From: an uncultured Prevotella sp.
Lineage (GTDB): Bacteria > Bacteroidota > Bacteroidia > Bacteroidales > Bacteroidaceae
NCBI GenBank assembly: GCA_947164965.1
Contig: CAMUYR010000005.1
Location: forward strand, 1 to 64,000
Reading direction: 5' to 3'
DNA length: 64,000 nt
Shown in pieces: positions 38,845 to 47,123 of the stretch. A program made the position numbers and the translations under genes. Numbering within the stretch: position 1 is the stretch's first letter; each line of letters begins with the position of its first letter. The notes beneath the pieces are model-generated. The model worked only from the letters and a program-made list of their open reading frames with translations. It made no database searches and had not been told where the DNA came from.

Positions 38845-40243
38845 ACTTAATTTGAAGCAGCCGAAGTACATCCTTCCGGCTATCCTCTACTTCCCTCTGT
38901 TGGGTTTGGGGTATCTCTTTATAGATATCTTCCACACCGAGATTGCGGAAGAGGTCAACACCGAGTTGCAGACCACCGAGTACCTGAACGCCGAGCTGCC
39001 TTCTGCCAATGTCAAGGAAGGTCTTGGCGGCAAGCGTGAGAATGTCGAGAAGACCTTCGGTAACATCCGAGACCTGTCGGCCATGGAGAATATCGAGAAT
39101 GACCTTGACTCTGTTAAGAAGAAGGAGGACTTCAGTAGTAACTATACTGAGAAGGACTTGGAGGAGCTTGCCAAGAATGCCAGGTCGCAGGCCGAGCGTG
39201 ACCGTTATAACGATATGCGCCGTAAGCTCCAGGAACAGGCCGGTACTGCCCGTGACCAGTCTGGTGCTGAGTTTGTCAAGGACATTTCCGATGAGGAGCG
39301 TGCCAAGATTGACGAGTTGCGTCGTAACAACCAGCTTAACGATGTCGAGCAGGCTCTTGGCAATATCCGCAAGGATGCTGCCGGTAAGGTTGCCGATGCC
39401 CAGAAGCAGGCTGATGGCGAGGTTGCCCGTCTGGACAGTCTCAACGATGTCCGTGAGGGTATCAATGCCAAGCTCTCCGTCAAGACGAAGACTGCTGTCA
39501 CGGCTCTTGACGAGGATGAGGAAGCCACCTCTGTGGTGAAGAAAGTCCGTGAGGAGAGCGACTATTTCAACACCCTCAGTGTCAATGAGAAGGAGTCCAG
39601 CATGATCAAGGCTATTGTCGATGAGGATATCAAGGCTGTCGATGGCAGCCGTGTCCGCTTGCGCCTGTTGGATGACATCGAGATCAACGATGTCGTTTTG
39701 AAGAAAGGCTCGTACCTCTATTGTGTCATGTCCGGCTTCGGCTCTCAGCGTGTCAAGGGTAAGGTGGAGAGCGTGATGGTCGATGACCATCTGGAGAAGG
39801 TCTCTTTGTCTGTCTATGACCTTGACGGTCTGGAGGGTCTTTACGTACCTGAGAGCCGTTTCCGCGAGGCTGCCAAGGATGTGGGAGGCCAGGCTTTGCA
39901 GAGTAACATGAATGTCGTGGATGGTATGTCTACCTCTACCAGCTTTGTGTCATGGGCCTCCAATGCCATGCAGAACGGCTACCAGCGTGTCGCCAATGCC
40001 GTGAGCAAGAATATCCGTAAGAACAAGGCCAAGATCAAGTACGGCACCCAGGTCTATTTGGTTAATGCCGCTCAGAAGAAGGGCGGTGGCAGGCAGAAGG
40101 GCAGCACACAGTCCCGTGCCGGTGCTGACAATAACAACATGCAGTATGGTACGCCTCCAGCTTTGCGTAATATGCGAACTTCAGGCGGCAGCACCGTGCC
40201 CCGTCCGTCGCTTCGCTCCTACGGTCAGGCTCTTGGCCAGTAG
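38822..40243 (+). CDS. traM: TraM-like, VirB10-type protein
   Basis: The 473-aa protein has an N-terminal helix (YILPAILYFPLLGLGYLFID), a long charged helical middle (residues 50-240; LAKNARSQAERDRYNDMRRK), and a C-terminal beta-domain with VRLRLLDDIEINDVVLKKGS and KVESVMVDDHLEKVSLSVYD followed by GLYVPES, all typical of Bacteroidetes TraM. It spans the periplasm in the channel core. Three starts (38822, 38828, 38834) are close together; the first overlaps traL. Confidence 0.9.
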   Translation: MIMNMPNKLNLKQPKYILPAILYFPLLGLGYLFIDIFHTEIAEEVNTELQTTEYLNAELPSANVKEGLGGKRENVEKTFGNIRDLSAMENIENDLDSVKKKEDFSSNYTEKDLEELAKNARSQAERDRYNDMRRKLQEQAGTARDQSGAEFVKDISDEERAKIDELRRNNQLNDVEQALGNIRKDAAGKVADAQKQADGEVARLDSLNDVREGINAKLSVKTKTAVTALDEDEEATSVVKKVREESDYFNTLSVNEKESSMIKAIVDEDIKAVDGSRVRLRLLDDIEINDVVLKKGSYLYCVMSGFGSQRVKGKVESVMVDDHLEKVSLSVYDLDGLEGLYVPESRFREAAKDVGGQALQSNMNVVDGMSTSTSFVSWASNAMQNGYQRVANAVSKNIRKNKAKIKYGTQVYLVNAAQKKGGGRQKGSTQSRAGADNNNMQYGTPPALRNMRTSGGSTVPRPSLRSYGQALGQ

Positions 40244-40260
40244 TTGATATAGGTATTTAA

Positions 40261-40275
40261 AGTAATACGTATTAC
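40261..40275. repeat. Intergenic palindrome, AGTAATACG family, copy 4
   Basis: AGTAATACGTATTAC is identical to copy 2 and contains the 14-bp perfect palindrome GTAATACGTATTAC. It lies 23 bp before the traN start. Confidence 0.5.
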
Positions 40276-40298
40276 AAGAAACATTAAAATATAACGAT

Positions 40299-41150
40299 AT
40301 GAACATCAGATTTTTTCACAGACTGTGCGCTGTTGTAGTTTGCGCCTTGGCCGCTGGAAGCGCTTTTGCCCAGCAGACCTATTTTGAGATGGAGCAGTTG
40401 ACGGTTAACGAGAACGTCACCACTGTCATCACGGCTCCTGAGCCTATCCGTTTGGTGGATATCAGTACCGATATGGTGGCTGGTGACAAGCCTATTGACA
40501 ATGTCATCCGTCTGAAGCCCAAGGAGGGCGGTCACCTGGACGGTGAGGTTATTGCCATTGTCACTGTCGTCACTGAGCGTTTCCGTTCCCAGTATGCCCT
40601 GGTCTATACGACCCGTCTTGAAGAGGCAGTCTCTGACAAGGAGGTTGACATTGCCGAGCGTAATGCCTTCCGTAACCCTGCCGTCAGCATGAGTACGGAG
40701 GAGATGGTGCGTTATGCCCGTCGTATCTGGAACTCTCCTGCCAAGTACCGCAATACCAAGGTCAACAAGCACCGTATGACCATGCGTTTGAACAACGTCT
40801 ATACCGTCGGTGAGTATTTCTTCATCGATTTCAGCGTGGAGAACAGGACGAACCTGCGTTTCGACATTGACGAGCTGAGGGTGAAGCTTGATGACAAGAA
40901 GCAGTCCAAGGCTACCAATGTGCAGAGTATCGAGCTGAAGCCCGTGCTGGTGCTTGACAAGAGTCAGCATTTCCAGCATGGCTACCGTAATGTCATCGTC
41001 CTGAAGAAGATGACCTTCCCTAATGACAAGGTGTTGACCTTGGAACTCAGCGAGAAGCAGATCAGTGGCCGTACCATCTATATGCAGCTTGACTATGAGG
41101 AAATCCTCGCTGCTGACTCGTTCAGCACCCTGCTGCTGAAGGAAGAGTAG
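40299..41150 (+). CDS. traN: TraN-like (DUF4138, VirB9-type) protein
   Basis: A signal peptide (LCAVVVCALAAGSAFA) leads to VNENVTTVITAPEPIRLVDI and VAGDKPIDNVIRLKP, hallmarks of TraN. RNATKVNKHRMTMRL-like and YFFIDFSVENRTNLRFDIDE segments follow, then RNVIVLKKMTFPNDKVLTLE. It is an outer-complex component, VirB9-like, in the periplasm. Length of 283 aa is usual. Confidence 0.9.
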   Translation: MNIRFFHRLCAVVVCALAAGSAFAQQTYFEMEQLTVNENVTTVITAPEPIRLVDISTDMVAGDKPIDNVIRLKPKEGGHLDGEVIAIVTVVTERFRSQYALVYTTRLEEAVSDKEVDIAERNAFRNPAVSMSTEEMVRYARRIWNSPAKYRNTKVNKHRMTMRLNNVYTVGEYFFIDFSVENRTNLRFDIDELRVKLDDKKQSKATNVQSIELKPVLVLDKSQHFQHGYRNVIVLKKMTFPNDKVLTLELSEKQISGRTIYMQLDYEEILAADSFSTLLLKEE

Positions 41151-41176
41151 TTTTTCATTATTTAATCAGTATAGCT

Positions 41177-41728
41177 ATGAGACAGTTATCTATTTTCCGA
41201 CGTTTGGGCGGTGACGCTATGATCAGCCTGCTTTTCCTGGCAGTGCTTGTCTGCGGCTGTCCTCTTTCCGCGTCAGCCCAGTCCGGTTCCAATGTTAATC
41301 ACCTGCAGCTCTCTGTCGGTGCCCTCTATGAGCGTGGCTTTGATGTCACGTTAGGCTGCCAGCACGAGACAAAGTACCATAATGCCTGGGAGTATTTCGG
41401 CAATTACTACATCAAGTATGCCGAGGATCCTGAAGCCGGTCATATCACCAAGGACAGCTTCTGGAACAACTACCGTACCTGGCTCCTTGGTATTGCCTAC
41501 AAGCCCTGTATTGTCCGTCACCGTAACGGTCACGGCAATTTCCGTATCGGTGCCCTTTGCGGCTCCAATACCTCCAATATCATCGGTGGCGGTACGGTGG
41601 GCTATGAGCACAGCTATGCGCTGCGTGGCGGCTGGGAGTTTTTCTTCCAGGTCAGGACGGATGTCATCATCCGTGGTGAGGACTTGTTCCGCACGGGCGT
41701 TGCCCTTGGCATGAAGATGCCGTTATAG
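41177..41728 (+). CDS. traO: TraO-like outer-membrane protein
   Basis: A signal sequence (LLFLAVLVCGCPLSASAQ) is followed by alternating short beta-strands (LQLSVGALYERGFDVTLGCQ, then HNAWEYFGNYYIKYAED) ending in GEDLFRTGVALGMKMPL, a typical outer-membrane beta-barrel end. It matches TraO in size, type and position after traN. Confidence is good. Confidence 0.8.
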   Translation: MRQLSIFRRLGGDAMISLLFLAVLVCGCPLSASAQSGSNVNHLQLSVGALYERGFDVTLGCQHETKYHNAWEYFGNYYIKYAEDPEAGHITKDSFWNNYRTWLLGIAYKPCIVRHRNGHGNFRIGALCGSNTSNIIGGGTVGYEHSYALRGGWEFFFQVRTDVIIRGEDLFRTGVALGMKMPL

Positions 41729-41755
41729 TTCATTATTATTAACTCTAAAAACTTG

Positions 41756-42178
41756 ATGCTTATGACACACTTGATTTTAACCGCTGATCCGCTGGGCCTC
41801 GCCGCTACAGGCGTCGCCAGCTACCTTTTCTACGTCCGTGCCGTCTGCTATGCGATAGCAGCCGTCATCTGTATTGTCGGCGCGTTGTCTGTCTATTCAG
41901 ACATGATGGACGGCGAGCCGGAGGTTCGCATGAAGGTGATGCGTCTTGCTTTCTCGTGTGTCTTCCTGATCACAGCGAGTACGGCGCTACCCCGTTTCTT
42001 TGGTCTGGATGCCTCTACTGCCGAGCTGTCTTCCGGTGGCGGTTCGTCATCGGATGATGACTCTCCTCGACAGATCGGTACTGACATTATAGGTATCCGT
42101 GACCCCTATGTCATTGAGCTTCCCGGCGGTGGAAGAGGCATTATCTGGGAACATGACCGCCGTATGTTAATAAATTAA
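41756..42178 (+). CDS. TraE-like (DUF4134) pilin-type protein, paralogue 3
   Basis: The start is ATG 41756 (TTG 41753 also in frame). The product has two helices separated by ALSVYSDMMDGEPEVRMKVM, then FLITASTALPRFFGLD, the same layout as the two DUF4134 copies at 27953 and 28403. It has no separate signal peptide. It has an added polar C-terminal tail of about 55 residues (Ser/Asp-rich, then PGGGRGIIWEHDRR), absent in the others. It lies at the end of the core tra genes. Two paralogues at the start and one here suggest different pilin-like roles. Confidence 0.7.
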   Translation: MLMTHLILTADPLGLAATGVASYLFYVRAVCYAIAAVICIVGALSVYSDMMDGEPEVRMKVMRLAFSCVFLITASTALPRFFGLDASTAELSSGGGSSSDDDSPRQIGTDIIGIRDPYVIELPGGGRGIIWEHDRRMLIN

Positions 42179-42208
42179 GTCATTAAGTTTATAAAACTGA
42201 AGTCTATC

Positions 42209-42943
42209 ATGAGATATTATCAGAATTTCAAGCGCCTTTTCGGCGATATGTGTGTGATGGTTGTTGCAGCTCTGCTGCTTTCAGCCTCTTTGGTGTCCTG
42301 TGACGAGCATGAGCCTGTAGACCTGGGTATTCATCCGGGGCATATCCTTCTTGCGGATGGAAATGTCATCAATAAGGATGAGTATTTCAGCAGGGGTGAC
42401 AGTACTGCCGTCGGTATCATCTTCTCTGAGATGATAGATAACGAGTATTACCTGGCGGTGATGCTCAACGAGCTGCCGCCTTTGCAGTTCTGCGACTCCC
42501 TGTTGGGCATGGTTCAGGGTACCAGCTGTAATATTACTGCCTTGGATGGTCGTACCAATACCATTGCCTTGTGGAACAGCTTTGACAACAAGACCCTGCA
42601 TGGCAGTCCGCTGGCCAATGCCGCCTATTCTGCCCATGAGTATGGGATGAGCGACTTCATTCCTTCCGTTGCGGAGATGAAGATGCTCTATGCCCAGCGT
42701 GGTACGGTCAACAGTATTATTGAGCAGTTGAACGATCAGGATCCGCGTTATGCTGCCGTGCCGCTGTCTACCGACCGTGCCTCTGATGACTGTTGGTACT
42801 GGACCAGTACTGAGGTTAAGGACAATCAGGCCTTGCAAGCCTGGCTGTTCTCCCTGAACAGCGGTACTGCCCATGAGACAGGAAAGGAGAAGGTTCATCA
42901 TGCCCGTAAGGTGTATGTATATAATCCGTATAAGAGTAACTAA
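42209..42943 (+). CDS. Lipoprotein with DUF1566-like fold
   Basis: The lipobox LLLSASLVSC predicts a lipid-anchored protein (Cys at about residue 31). The body has WNSFDNKTLHGSPLAN, then SVAEMKMLYAQRG, and a C-terminal DDCWYWTSTEVKDNQALQAW segment followed by HHARKVYV, which match DUF1566-type (Lcl C-terminal-like) domains of surface proteins. Its place in the transfer operon suggests a surface or exclusion role, but this is not shown. Confidence 0.65.
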   Translation: MRYYQNFKRLFGDMCVMVVAALLLSASLVSCDEHEPVDLGIHPGHILLADGNVINKDEYFSRGDSTAVGIIFSEMIDNEYYLAVMLNELPPLQFCDSLLGMVQGTSCNITALDGRTNTIALWNSFDNKTLHGSPLANAAYSAHEYGMSDFIPSVAEMKMLYAQRGTVNSIIEQLNDQDPRYAAVPLSTDRASDDCWYWTSTEVKDNQALQAWLFSLNSGTAHETGKEKVHHARKVYVYNPYKSN

Positions 42944-42967
42944 CGTATAAAAAGAAAGGAATAGATT

Positions 42968-43738
42968 ATGGGAGCAGGTATTTTCAAGTTAGCAGGAAAG
43001 GGTCTTTCCTACGTTTTGGGTTCCAAGACCGGTAAGGTCTTGGCCTTGGGTGGTGCTGCCTATGCTACGACGGCTGTCACTGGTAAGGGACTGATTACCA
43101 TAGGCACTGGTGCTGCCAAGAATATCCTCCTGGATAAGGAGGAGCGCGAGAAAGGAGCCATCAAGGGTCTCTATCGTCAGCTTGCCGATTCCTCCTTGGG
43201 TGAGGGTACTGCCGATGTCATTGACCAGAAGGCCGGTGAACTTGCCCAGGGTGCTGTCGATGGTGCCAAGCAGGTCAAGGATGCCGCTGCCGGTGCTCTT
43301 GGTGCCGGTGTTGACATGGTGCAGGGCGGTGTCCAGAGATTGACGGGCAACGGCCAGCAGCCGCAGTATGTAGACCCCAATACGGGCTACTATCCCCAGC
43401 AGACGATGATGAACGGCGGTATCTCCCAGTTTACCGCTCCCTTCAACAGTATTCTCCAGATGTTAGGCAATATGACGGGCAGTAATGTCACGATGACCAA
43501 CCTTGCCGGTCTCATTGCCTCTGCCTATATGATGATGGGGCCTTTCGGCTGGTTGGGTAAGATTGCCTCTCTGCTGACCGGCAACATGGCTTTGAAGTCC
43601 ATGCGTCAGCAGCCGCAGATGGCTTATGTCCCCCAGCAGGGCTACTACCCCCAGCAGCAGCCCTACCAGCCTGCTGTGATGGCACCGGCTCAGCAGCAGG
43701 ATGATGATAATGCAGTATTCAGATCAAGACGAATGTAA
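42968..43738 (+). CDS. Glycine/glutamine-rich protein with hydrophobic segments, 256 aa
   Basis: The N-terminal half is Gly/Ala-rich (GAGIFKLAGKGLSYVLGSKT). A central hydrophobic segment (NLAGLIASAYMMMGPFGWLG) could enter a membrane. The C-terminus is Gln/Pro/Tyr-rich with PQQGYYPQQQPYQP. A similar Gln-rich plus hydrophobic design occurs in the 663-aa protein at 44891. No family named. Confidence 0.6.
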   Translation: MGAGIFKLAGKGLSYVLGSKTGKVLALGGAAYATTAVTGKGLITIGTGAAKNILLDKEEREKGAIKGLYRQLADSSLGEGTADVIDQKAGELAQGAVDGAKQVKDAAAGALGAGVDMVQGGVQRLTGNGQQPQYVDPNTGYYPQQTMMNGGISQFTAPFNSILQMLGNMTGSNVTMTNLAGLIASAYMMMGPFGWLGKIASLLTGNMALKSMRQQPQMAYVPQQGYYPQQQPYQPAVMAPAQQQDDDNAVFRSRRM

Positions 43739-43740
43739 TT

Positions 43741-44592
43741 ATGGAAAATAAGACTTTTGACAAGAAAGACATGCTTCTGGAGTCTGCCAGCGGTTTCTTC
43801 ATGCCGTTTCCTGGTGACGAGGAGCATGATGTGGAAATTCTCCTTGGTTTCGGTGAGCAGCTTCACCCTTCCACGCGAGAGAAGTTCAATCATACTGGTA
43901 TTGACCTCGCTACCGGTAATCTGCCTCTTTTCGCTATCGCTACGGGTACTGTGGTTGGTGTCGGCAATGATGCTATTCATGAGAATTTCATCATTACGCG
44001 CTATGGCAAATACGATGTCAAGTATGGTCATGTCAGCGAAGCCTATTGTAATTACGGCACTCATGTCAAGGCTGGTCAGCAGATTGCCAAGAGTGGCGGT
44101 ATTCTGCATTTCGAGGTCAGGTTTGATGGTCAGATCATTGACCCTACTGACTTTTTGAAGATGCTCTATAGTAACATTATGCAGCTCTCTGTCCTGAGTA
44201 TCAACAATGAGGCTCAGTTTGTTGATTTGAACGTGCCCATCAAGACCGATTACGATGCCGACCAGAACGAGATTATCCAGCTCATGCTCCGCTGGTTGCC
44301 TGAGTATATGAATGAGCTGCGTACTGGCAGCTATCACACTTCCGACCTTGTGGAAGCCCAACTGAGGAACATCTTCATGCAGGCTGCTGAGAAGAATTAT
44401 TTCTTCGAGAGCATCCCTTCACTCTCCAATCCTTTGGGTCTGAGTGCTCGTAGCTCCCTGATGGCCGGTAAGGCTCAGAGTCTCTTGATCGGTGATTTCC
44501 TTAACTTTCTCGGCTCCCGACACAATATTTTTGTGTCAACATGGGACGATGATAAAAAAAAAGTACTCTCGGCGCGGTTTCAGACGGGTTGA
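43741..44592 (+). CDS. M23-like (LytM) metallopeptidase domain protein, frame may continue by -1 slip
   Basis: Residues 45-135 match an M23 peptidase: FNHTGIDLA (His51 and Asp55), GHVSE (His97) and ILHFEVRF (His123). The HxH of normal M23 enzymes is IxH here, because the loop before it is shortened, so one catalytic His is missing. There is no signal peptide, unusual for a peptidoglycan hydrolase; it may act from inside, be exported by the channel, or be structural. The frame ends at TGA 44590 just after an A9 run; a -1 slip joins it to the gene at 44589. Confidence 0.65.
   Translation: MENKTFDKKDMLLESASGFFMPFPGDEEHDVEILLGFGEQLHPSTREKFNHTGIDLATGNLPLFAIATGTVVGVGNDAIHENFIITRYGKYDVKYGHVSEAYCNYGTHVKAGQQIAKSGGILHFEVRFDGQIIDPTDFLKMLYSNIMQLSVLSINNEAQFVDLNVPIKTDYDADQNEIIQLMLRWLPEYMNELRTGSYHTSDLVEAQLRNIFMQAAEKNYFFESIPSLSNPLGLSARSSLMAGKAQSLLIGDFLNFLGSRHNIFVSTWDDDKKKVLSARFQTG
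44554..44562 (+). other. A9 slippery run at the end of the M23-like gene
   Basis: Nine consecutive A residues read as AAA AAA AAA in the M23 frame. A -1 slip here opens a frame that continues without stop into the downstream frame; stops at 44550 and 44553 in that frame show it can only be entered at the A run or by a non-ATG start. It may be programmed frameshifting, a mutation or a base-call error. Confidence 0.5.
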
Positions 44593-44873
44593 TAGACCCG
44601 CTGGACACTCTGCAGATTGATGTGCAGAGCTATGATTTGAAGCGTGTTGCCTCCGTCTTTGCCGACAATGCCGGAGAGCGTTGGTGGACGAAGGCCTGGT
44701 TCAATGGTCGTGATAAGGGAGAGCCTGCTATCGAGATCAATCGCCGCATGGCTATCTCCTTTATCCATAACCAGATTAGCAAGGATGACTGGCTCACCCG
44801 TTTCTTCCCCAAGCAGATGAGTGTCTATCACAATGCAATTGACCAGACGCGCAGGCAGTTGTTAGGTATTTAA
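44589..44873 (+). CDS. Continuation or separate small gene downstream of the M23-like gene, 94 aa
   Basis: The only initiator is TTG 44589, overlapping the M23 stop. The product is polar and begins LDTLQIDVQSYDLKRVASVF and has WWTKAWFNGRDKG. Through the -1 slip at 44554-44562 the joined sequence would read KKSTLGAVSDGLIDPLDTLQ, a smooth transition. I therefore favour it being the C-terminal part of the M23-like protein (about 378 aa in all). No domain identified. Confidence 0.5.
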   Translation: MIDPLDTLQIDVQSYDLKRVASVFADNAGERWWTKAWFNGRDKGEPAIEINRRMAISFIHNQISKDDWLTRFFPKQMSVYHNAIDQTRRQLLGI

Positions 44874-44890
44874 TCAATATATGTTCCGTT

Positions 44891-46882
44891 ATGGCAGAAC
44901 CGACAAATAAGCAGCAGTTCCAGGACTTGGAATACGTCTTTGACAGGTACTACAGGGAGAATATCGCCCCTGTGGTCAAGGGTCAGATGGACTTCCTCAG
45001 AAAGAAGCAGTCTGAGGAATATGTCCGTATGCTGGATAACCGTCCTGTCGCCCCTGGCATGTCCGGTATGATGCATGCCTCCATGGTTGCCCAGGAGGCC
45101 CATCTTGTGGGCGAGTGGAACAGCAAGACCTCCGATGACCTTCTGAAGATGGTTGACGGTAAGTTGGGTAGGAACAAGAATGTCCAGCATGACTTCGCCG
45201 TGATGATTGACGCCTGGCGTCTTGCTGCCGTCAAGGAGATGGGAGAGCAGCGTTATGCTGAGCTGTCCGCTAAGTGTCCTTCCAAGGATCTTGCCAGGGA
45301 GTTTGTCTCTAACCGCTTCATGCAGTTGGAGTTGGAGCAGCTTGCCAAGGCACAGGTTCCCAAGTCCTCCTTGGAGTATATCCTGAAGAAAGGCTTCGGC
45401 GAGTCATTCCCTGCCTTCCTTTCTGGATTGTCTCTTCCGGAGGGTCAGCATGACAGTCATATTAGGACTCTCGCAGAGAAGATGTATGATGCAAGTGCTG
45501 CTGAGAAGGCTGCCGCCTTTGCCACCACCTTTGCCGCTGATGCTGCCGTGACCGGTGGTTACGGCTCTTGGGGGAAGTTAGGAAAGTGGCTTGGCGTTGA
45601 TGTCCTTGCCCGTGGTGGTCTCTCCCTCTTGGAGAATGACACCACCTTCGATCAGATGCTGGGTAAGGAACTCTATGGTGATGAGGAAGCTTTTGCCTCT
45701 ATGCGGTCGAAGGGTAAGAAGGTCAAGGTGGCGCAGTCAGAAACCGTTCATGCGGTCAATGACTACCTCAAGAAGCCGATGACCATCCCTGAGTACCGTC
45801 CGCTGTATAGCCCTACGTGGCAGAAGGCCCGTTATGATGAGCTTGCCAAGTCCGCTGCCGGTGATGCTGCCATTCATATGCAGAATGTCTTGACAGTCTC
45901 TAAGAACTATGGTTTGAAGCCCTCTGCCGTCTCTGACGTGCCGGGGTGGATGTTGCAGAAGAGCCAGAAGGAGTGTATAGACCTCAGCAGTCATTTCCTG
46001 TCTATCGCCTTGACGATGCAGCGTAGCAAGATGAAGTCGCAGACCGTCAACGGTCAGAAGTTCACCTTTGACGAGGTCGTACAGAGGGCATACGACTATG
46101 CCCGTGCCGCTGACAAGCTCCAGAAGCAGCAGGCGAAGAAAGTCGAGACGCCTCAGTTTGAGAAGGTTTCTGTTCCCCAGCAGTCGTCCTCTGAGCAGTA
46201 TCAGCAGCAGACCGCTTTGCAACAGCAGTATGTCCAGCAGCAGCAATACCAGTCCCAGCAGAATCCACAGATGATGCAAGGGTCTGTCTATCAGCAGGCA
46301 GGTATGCAAGGCTGGACGGGGCTGATGAACCAGTTCGGCTTGGGTGGAATGAGCGATATCGGAAAGAACCTCGGTTACGTCCTTGCTATGCTTCCCGACA
46401 TGCTTATTGGCATGTTGACAGGTCAGTCCAAGAATCTGCACCTGAAGGATAATCTCTTGCCTTTCGGTGCCATCTTCGCCGGATTGTTCGTTAAGAATCC
46501 GCTCTTGAAGATGCTGTTGATTGGTCTTGGCGGTGCCAATATTTTGAATAAGGCTGGTCATGAGATTCTGGATAATGCCGGTGTCAGTACCCAGCAGAGA
46601 CCTAAGCGCTATGTGCAGCATGCCGACGAGCTGTTGTCAGAGCGTATCGAGCAGCCAGCCATGAAAGGTAACGCCCTTGTTGCCACCATTGACAAGAAAC
46701 CCTGTGTCATCTATATCGATGAGCAGAGTGCCGATGCCTTCTATCAGGGTAAGCTTCCGCTTAACGTGCTTTGTAATGCCGTACTGAGAAAGTATGATGA
46801 GCAACAGGCACAGGTACGCCACAACTACGACCGTGGCATTGACCTGCAGGAGTCCCAGCAGTTCTCCCGTGGCATCAAGTAG
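44891..46882 (+). CDS. Gln-rich protein with hydrophobic segments, 663 aa, last gene before the terminator
   Basis: A helical N-terminal region (residues 1-290) includes an Ala-rich hydrophobic stretch (AAAFATTFAADAAVTGGYGS). A glutamine-rich linker (residues 410-465, QQ repeats) is followed by LGYVLAMLPDMLIGMLTG and FGAIFAGLFVKNPLLKMLLI, which could insert in membranes, and a compact C-terminal part (KPCVIYIDEQSADAFYQGKL). It lacks a signal peptide. The design resembles the protein at 42968. It may be a structural or channel-associated protein delivered in transfer; the family is unknown. Confidence 0.6.
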   Translation: MAEPTNKQQFQDLEYVFDRYYRENIAPVVKGQMDFLRKKQSEEYVRMLDNRPVAPGMSGMMHASMVAQEAHLVGEWNSKTSDDLLKMVDGKLGRNKNVQHDFAVMIDAWRLAAVKEMGEQRYAELSAKCPSKDLAREFVSNRFMQLELEQLAKAQVPKSSLEYILKKGFGESFPAFLSGLSLPEGQHDSHIRTLAEKMYDASAAEKAAAFATTFAADAAVTGGYGSWGKLGKWLGVDVLARGGLSLLENDTTFDQMLGKELYGDEEAFASMRSKGKKVKVAQSETVHAVNDYLKKPMTIPEYRPLYSPTWQKARYDELAKSAAGDAAIHMQNVLTVSKNYGLKPSAVSDVPGWMLQKSQKECIDLSSHFLSIALTMQRSKMKSQTVNGQKFTFDEVVQRAYDYARAADKLQKQQAKKVETPQFEKVSVPQQSSSEQYQQQTALQQQYVQQQQYQSQQNPQMMQGSVYQQAGMQGWTGLMNQFGLGGMSDIGKNLGYVLAMLPDMLIGMLTGQSKNLHLKDNLLPFGAIFAGLFVKNPLLKMLLIGLGGANILNKAGHEILDNAGVSTQQRPKRYVQHADELLSERIEQPAMKGNALVATIDKKPCVIYIDEQSADAFYQGKLPLNVLCNAVLRKYDEQQAQVRHNYDRGIDLQESQQFSRGIK

Positions 46883-46907
46883 TTTTATTATTGACAACTA
46901 ATATAGT

Positions 46908-46943
46908 TGACGGGAGGCTTATAACCTCCCGTTATCCCTTTTC
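46908..46943 (+). terminator. Strong intrinsic terminator of the transfer operon
   Basis: ACGGGAGG (46910-46917), 7-base loop, CCTCCCGT (46925-46932): a perfect 8-bp GC-rich stem followed by TATCCCTTTT. It lies 28 bp after the stop at 46882 and separates the operon from the giant gene. Confidence 0.85.
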
Positions 46944-46972
46944 CGGGGTCATCTGCCTATTTCTTATATTCC

Positions 46973-47094
46973 CTTGATTTAAGACCGCCAAAATCTTGAT
47001 TTTCGGTATTTAAGACTTTTAAAATCGTAAATGTGTTAAATCAAGAGGAAACTTTGCCGATTTTAGGTGGTGTGCCATATTTCTATTTCCTTTG
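46973..47094 (+). promoter_or_regulatory. Giant-gene control element, copy 2 of the transfer element
   Basis: The inverted pair CTTGATTT (46973-46980) and AAATCAAG (47038-47045) flanks a block matching the transfer-operon element: 53 of 57 bases over 47006-47062. ATTTAAGAC is duplicated within it, at 46977 and 47008. TTCCTTTG (47087-47094) lies 42 bp after AAATCAAG, the same offset as in copy 1. This gives the giant gene its own promoter under the same control as the transfer operon. The start codon is 30 bp after the box. Confidence 0.65.
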
Positions 47095-47123
47095 TCGGGA
47101 AAAGAAACGCATAGCAGTTGATT

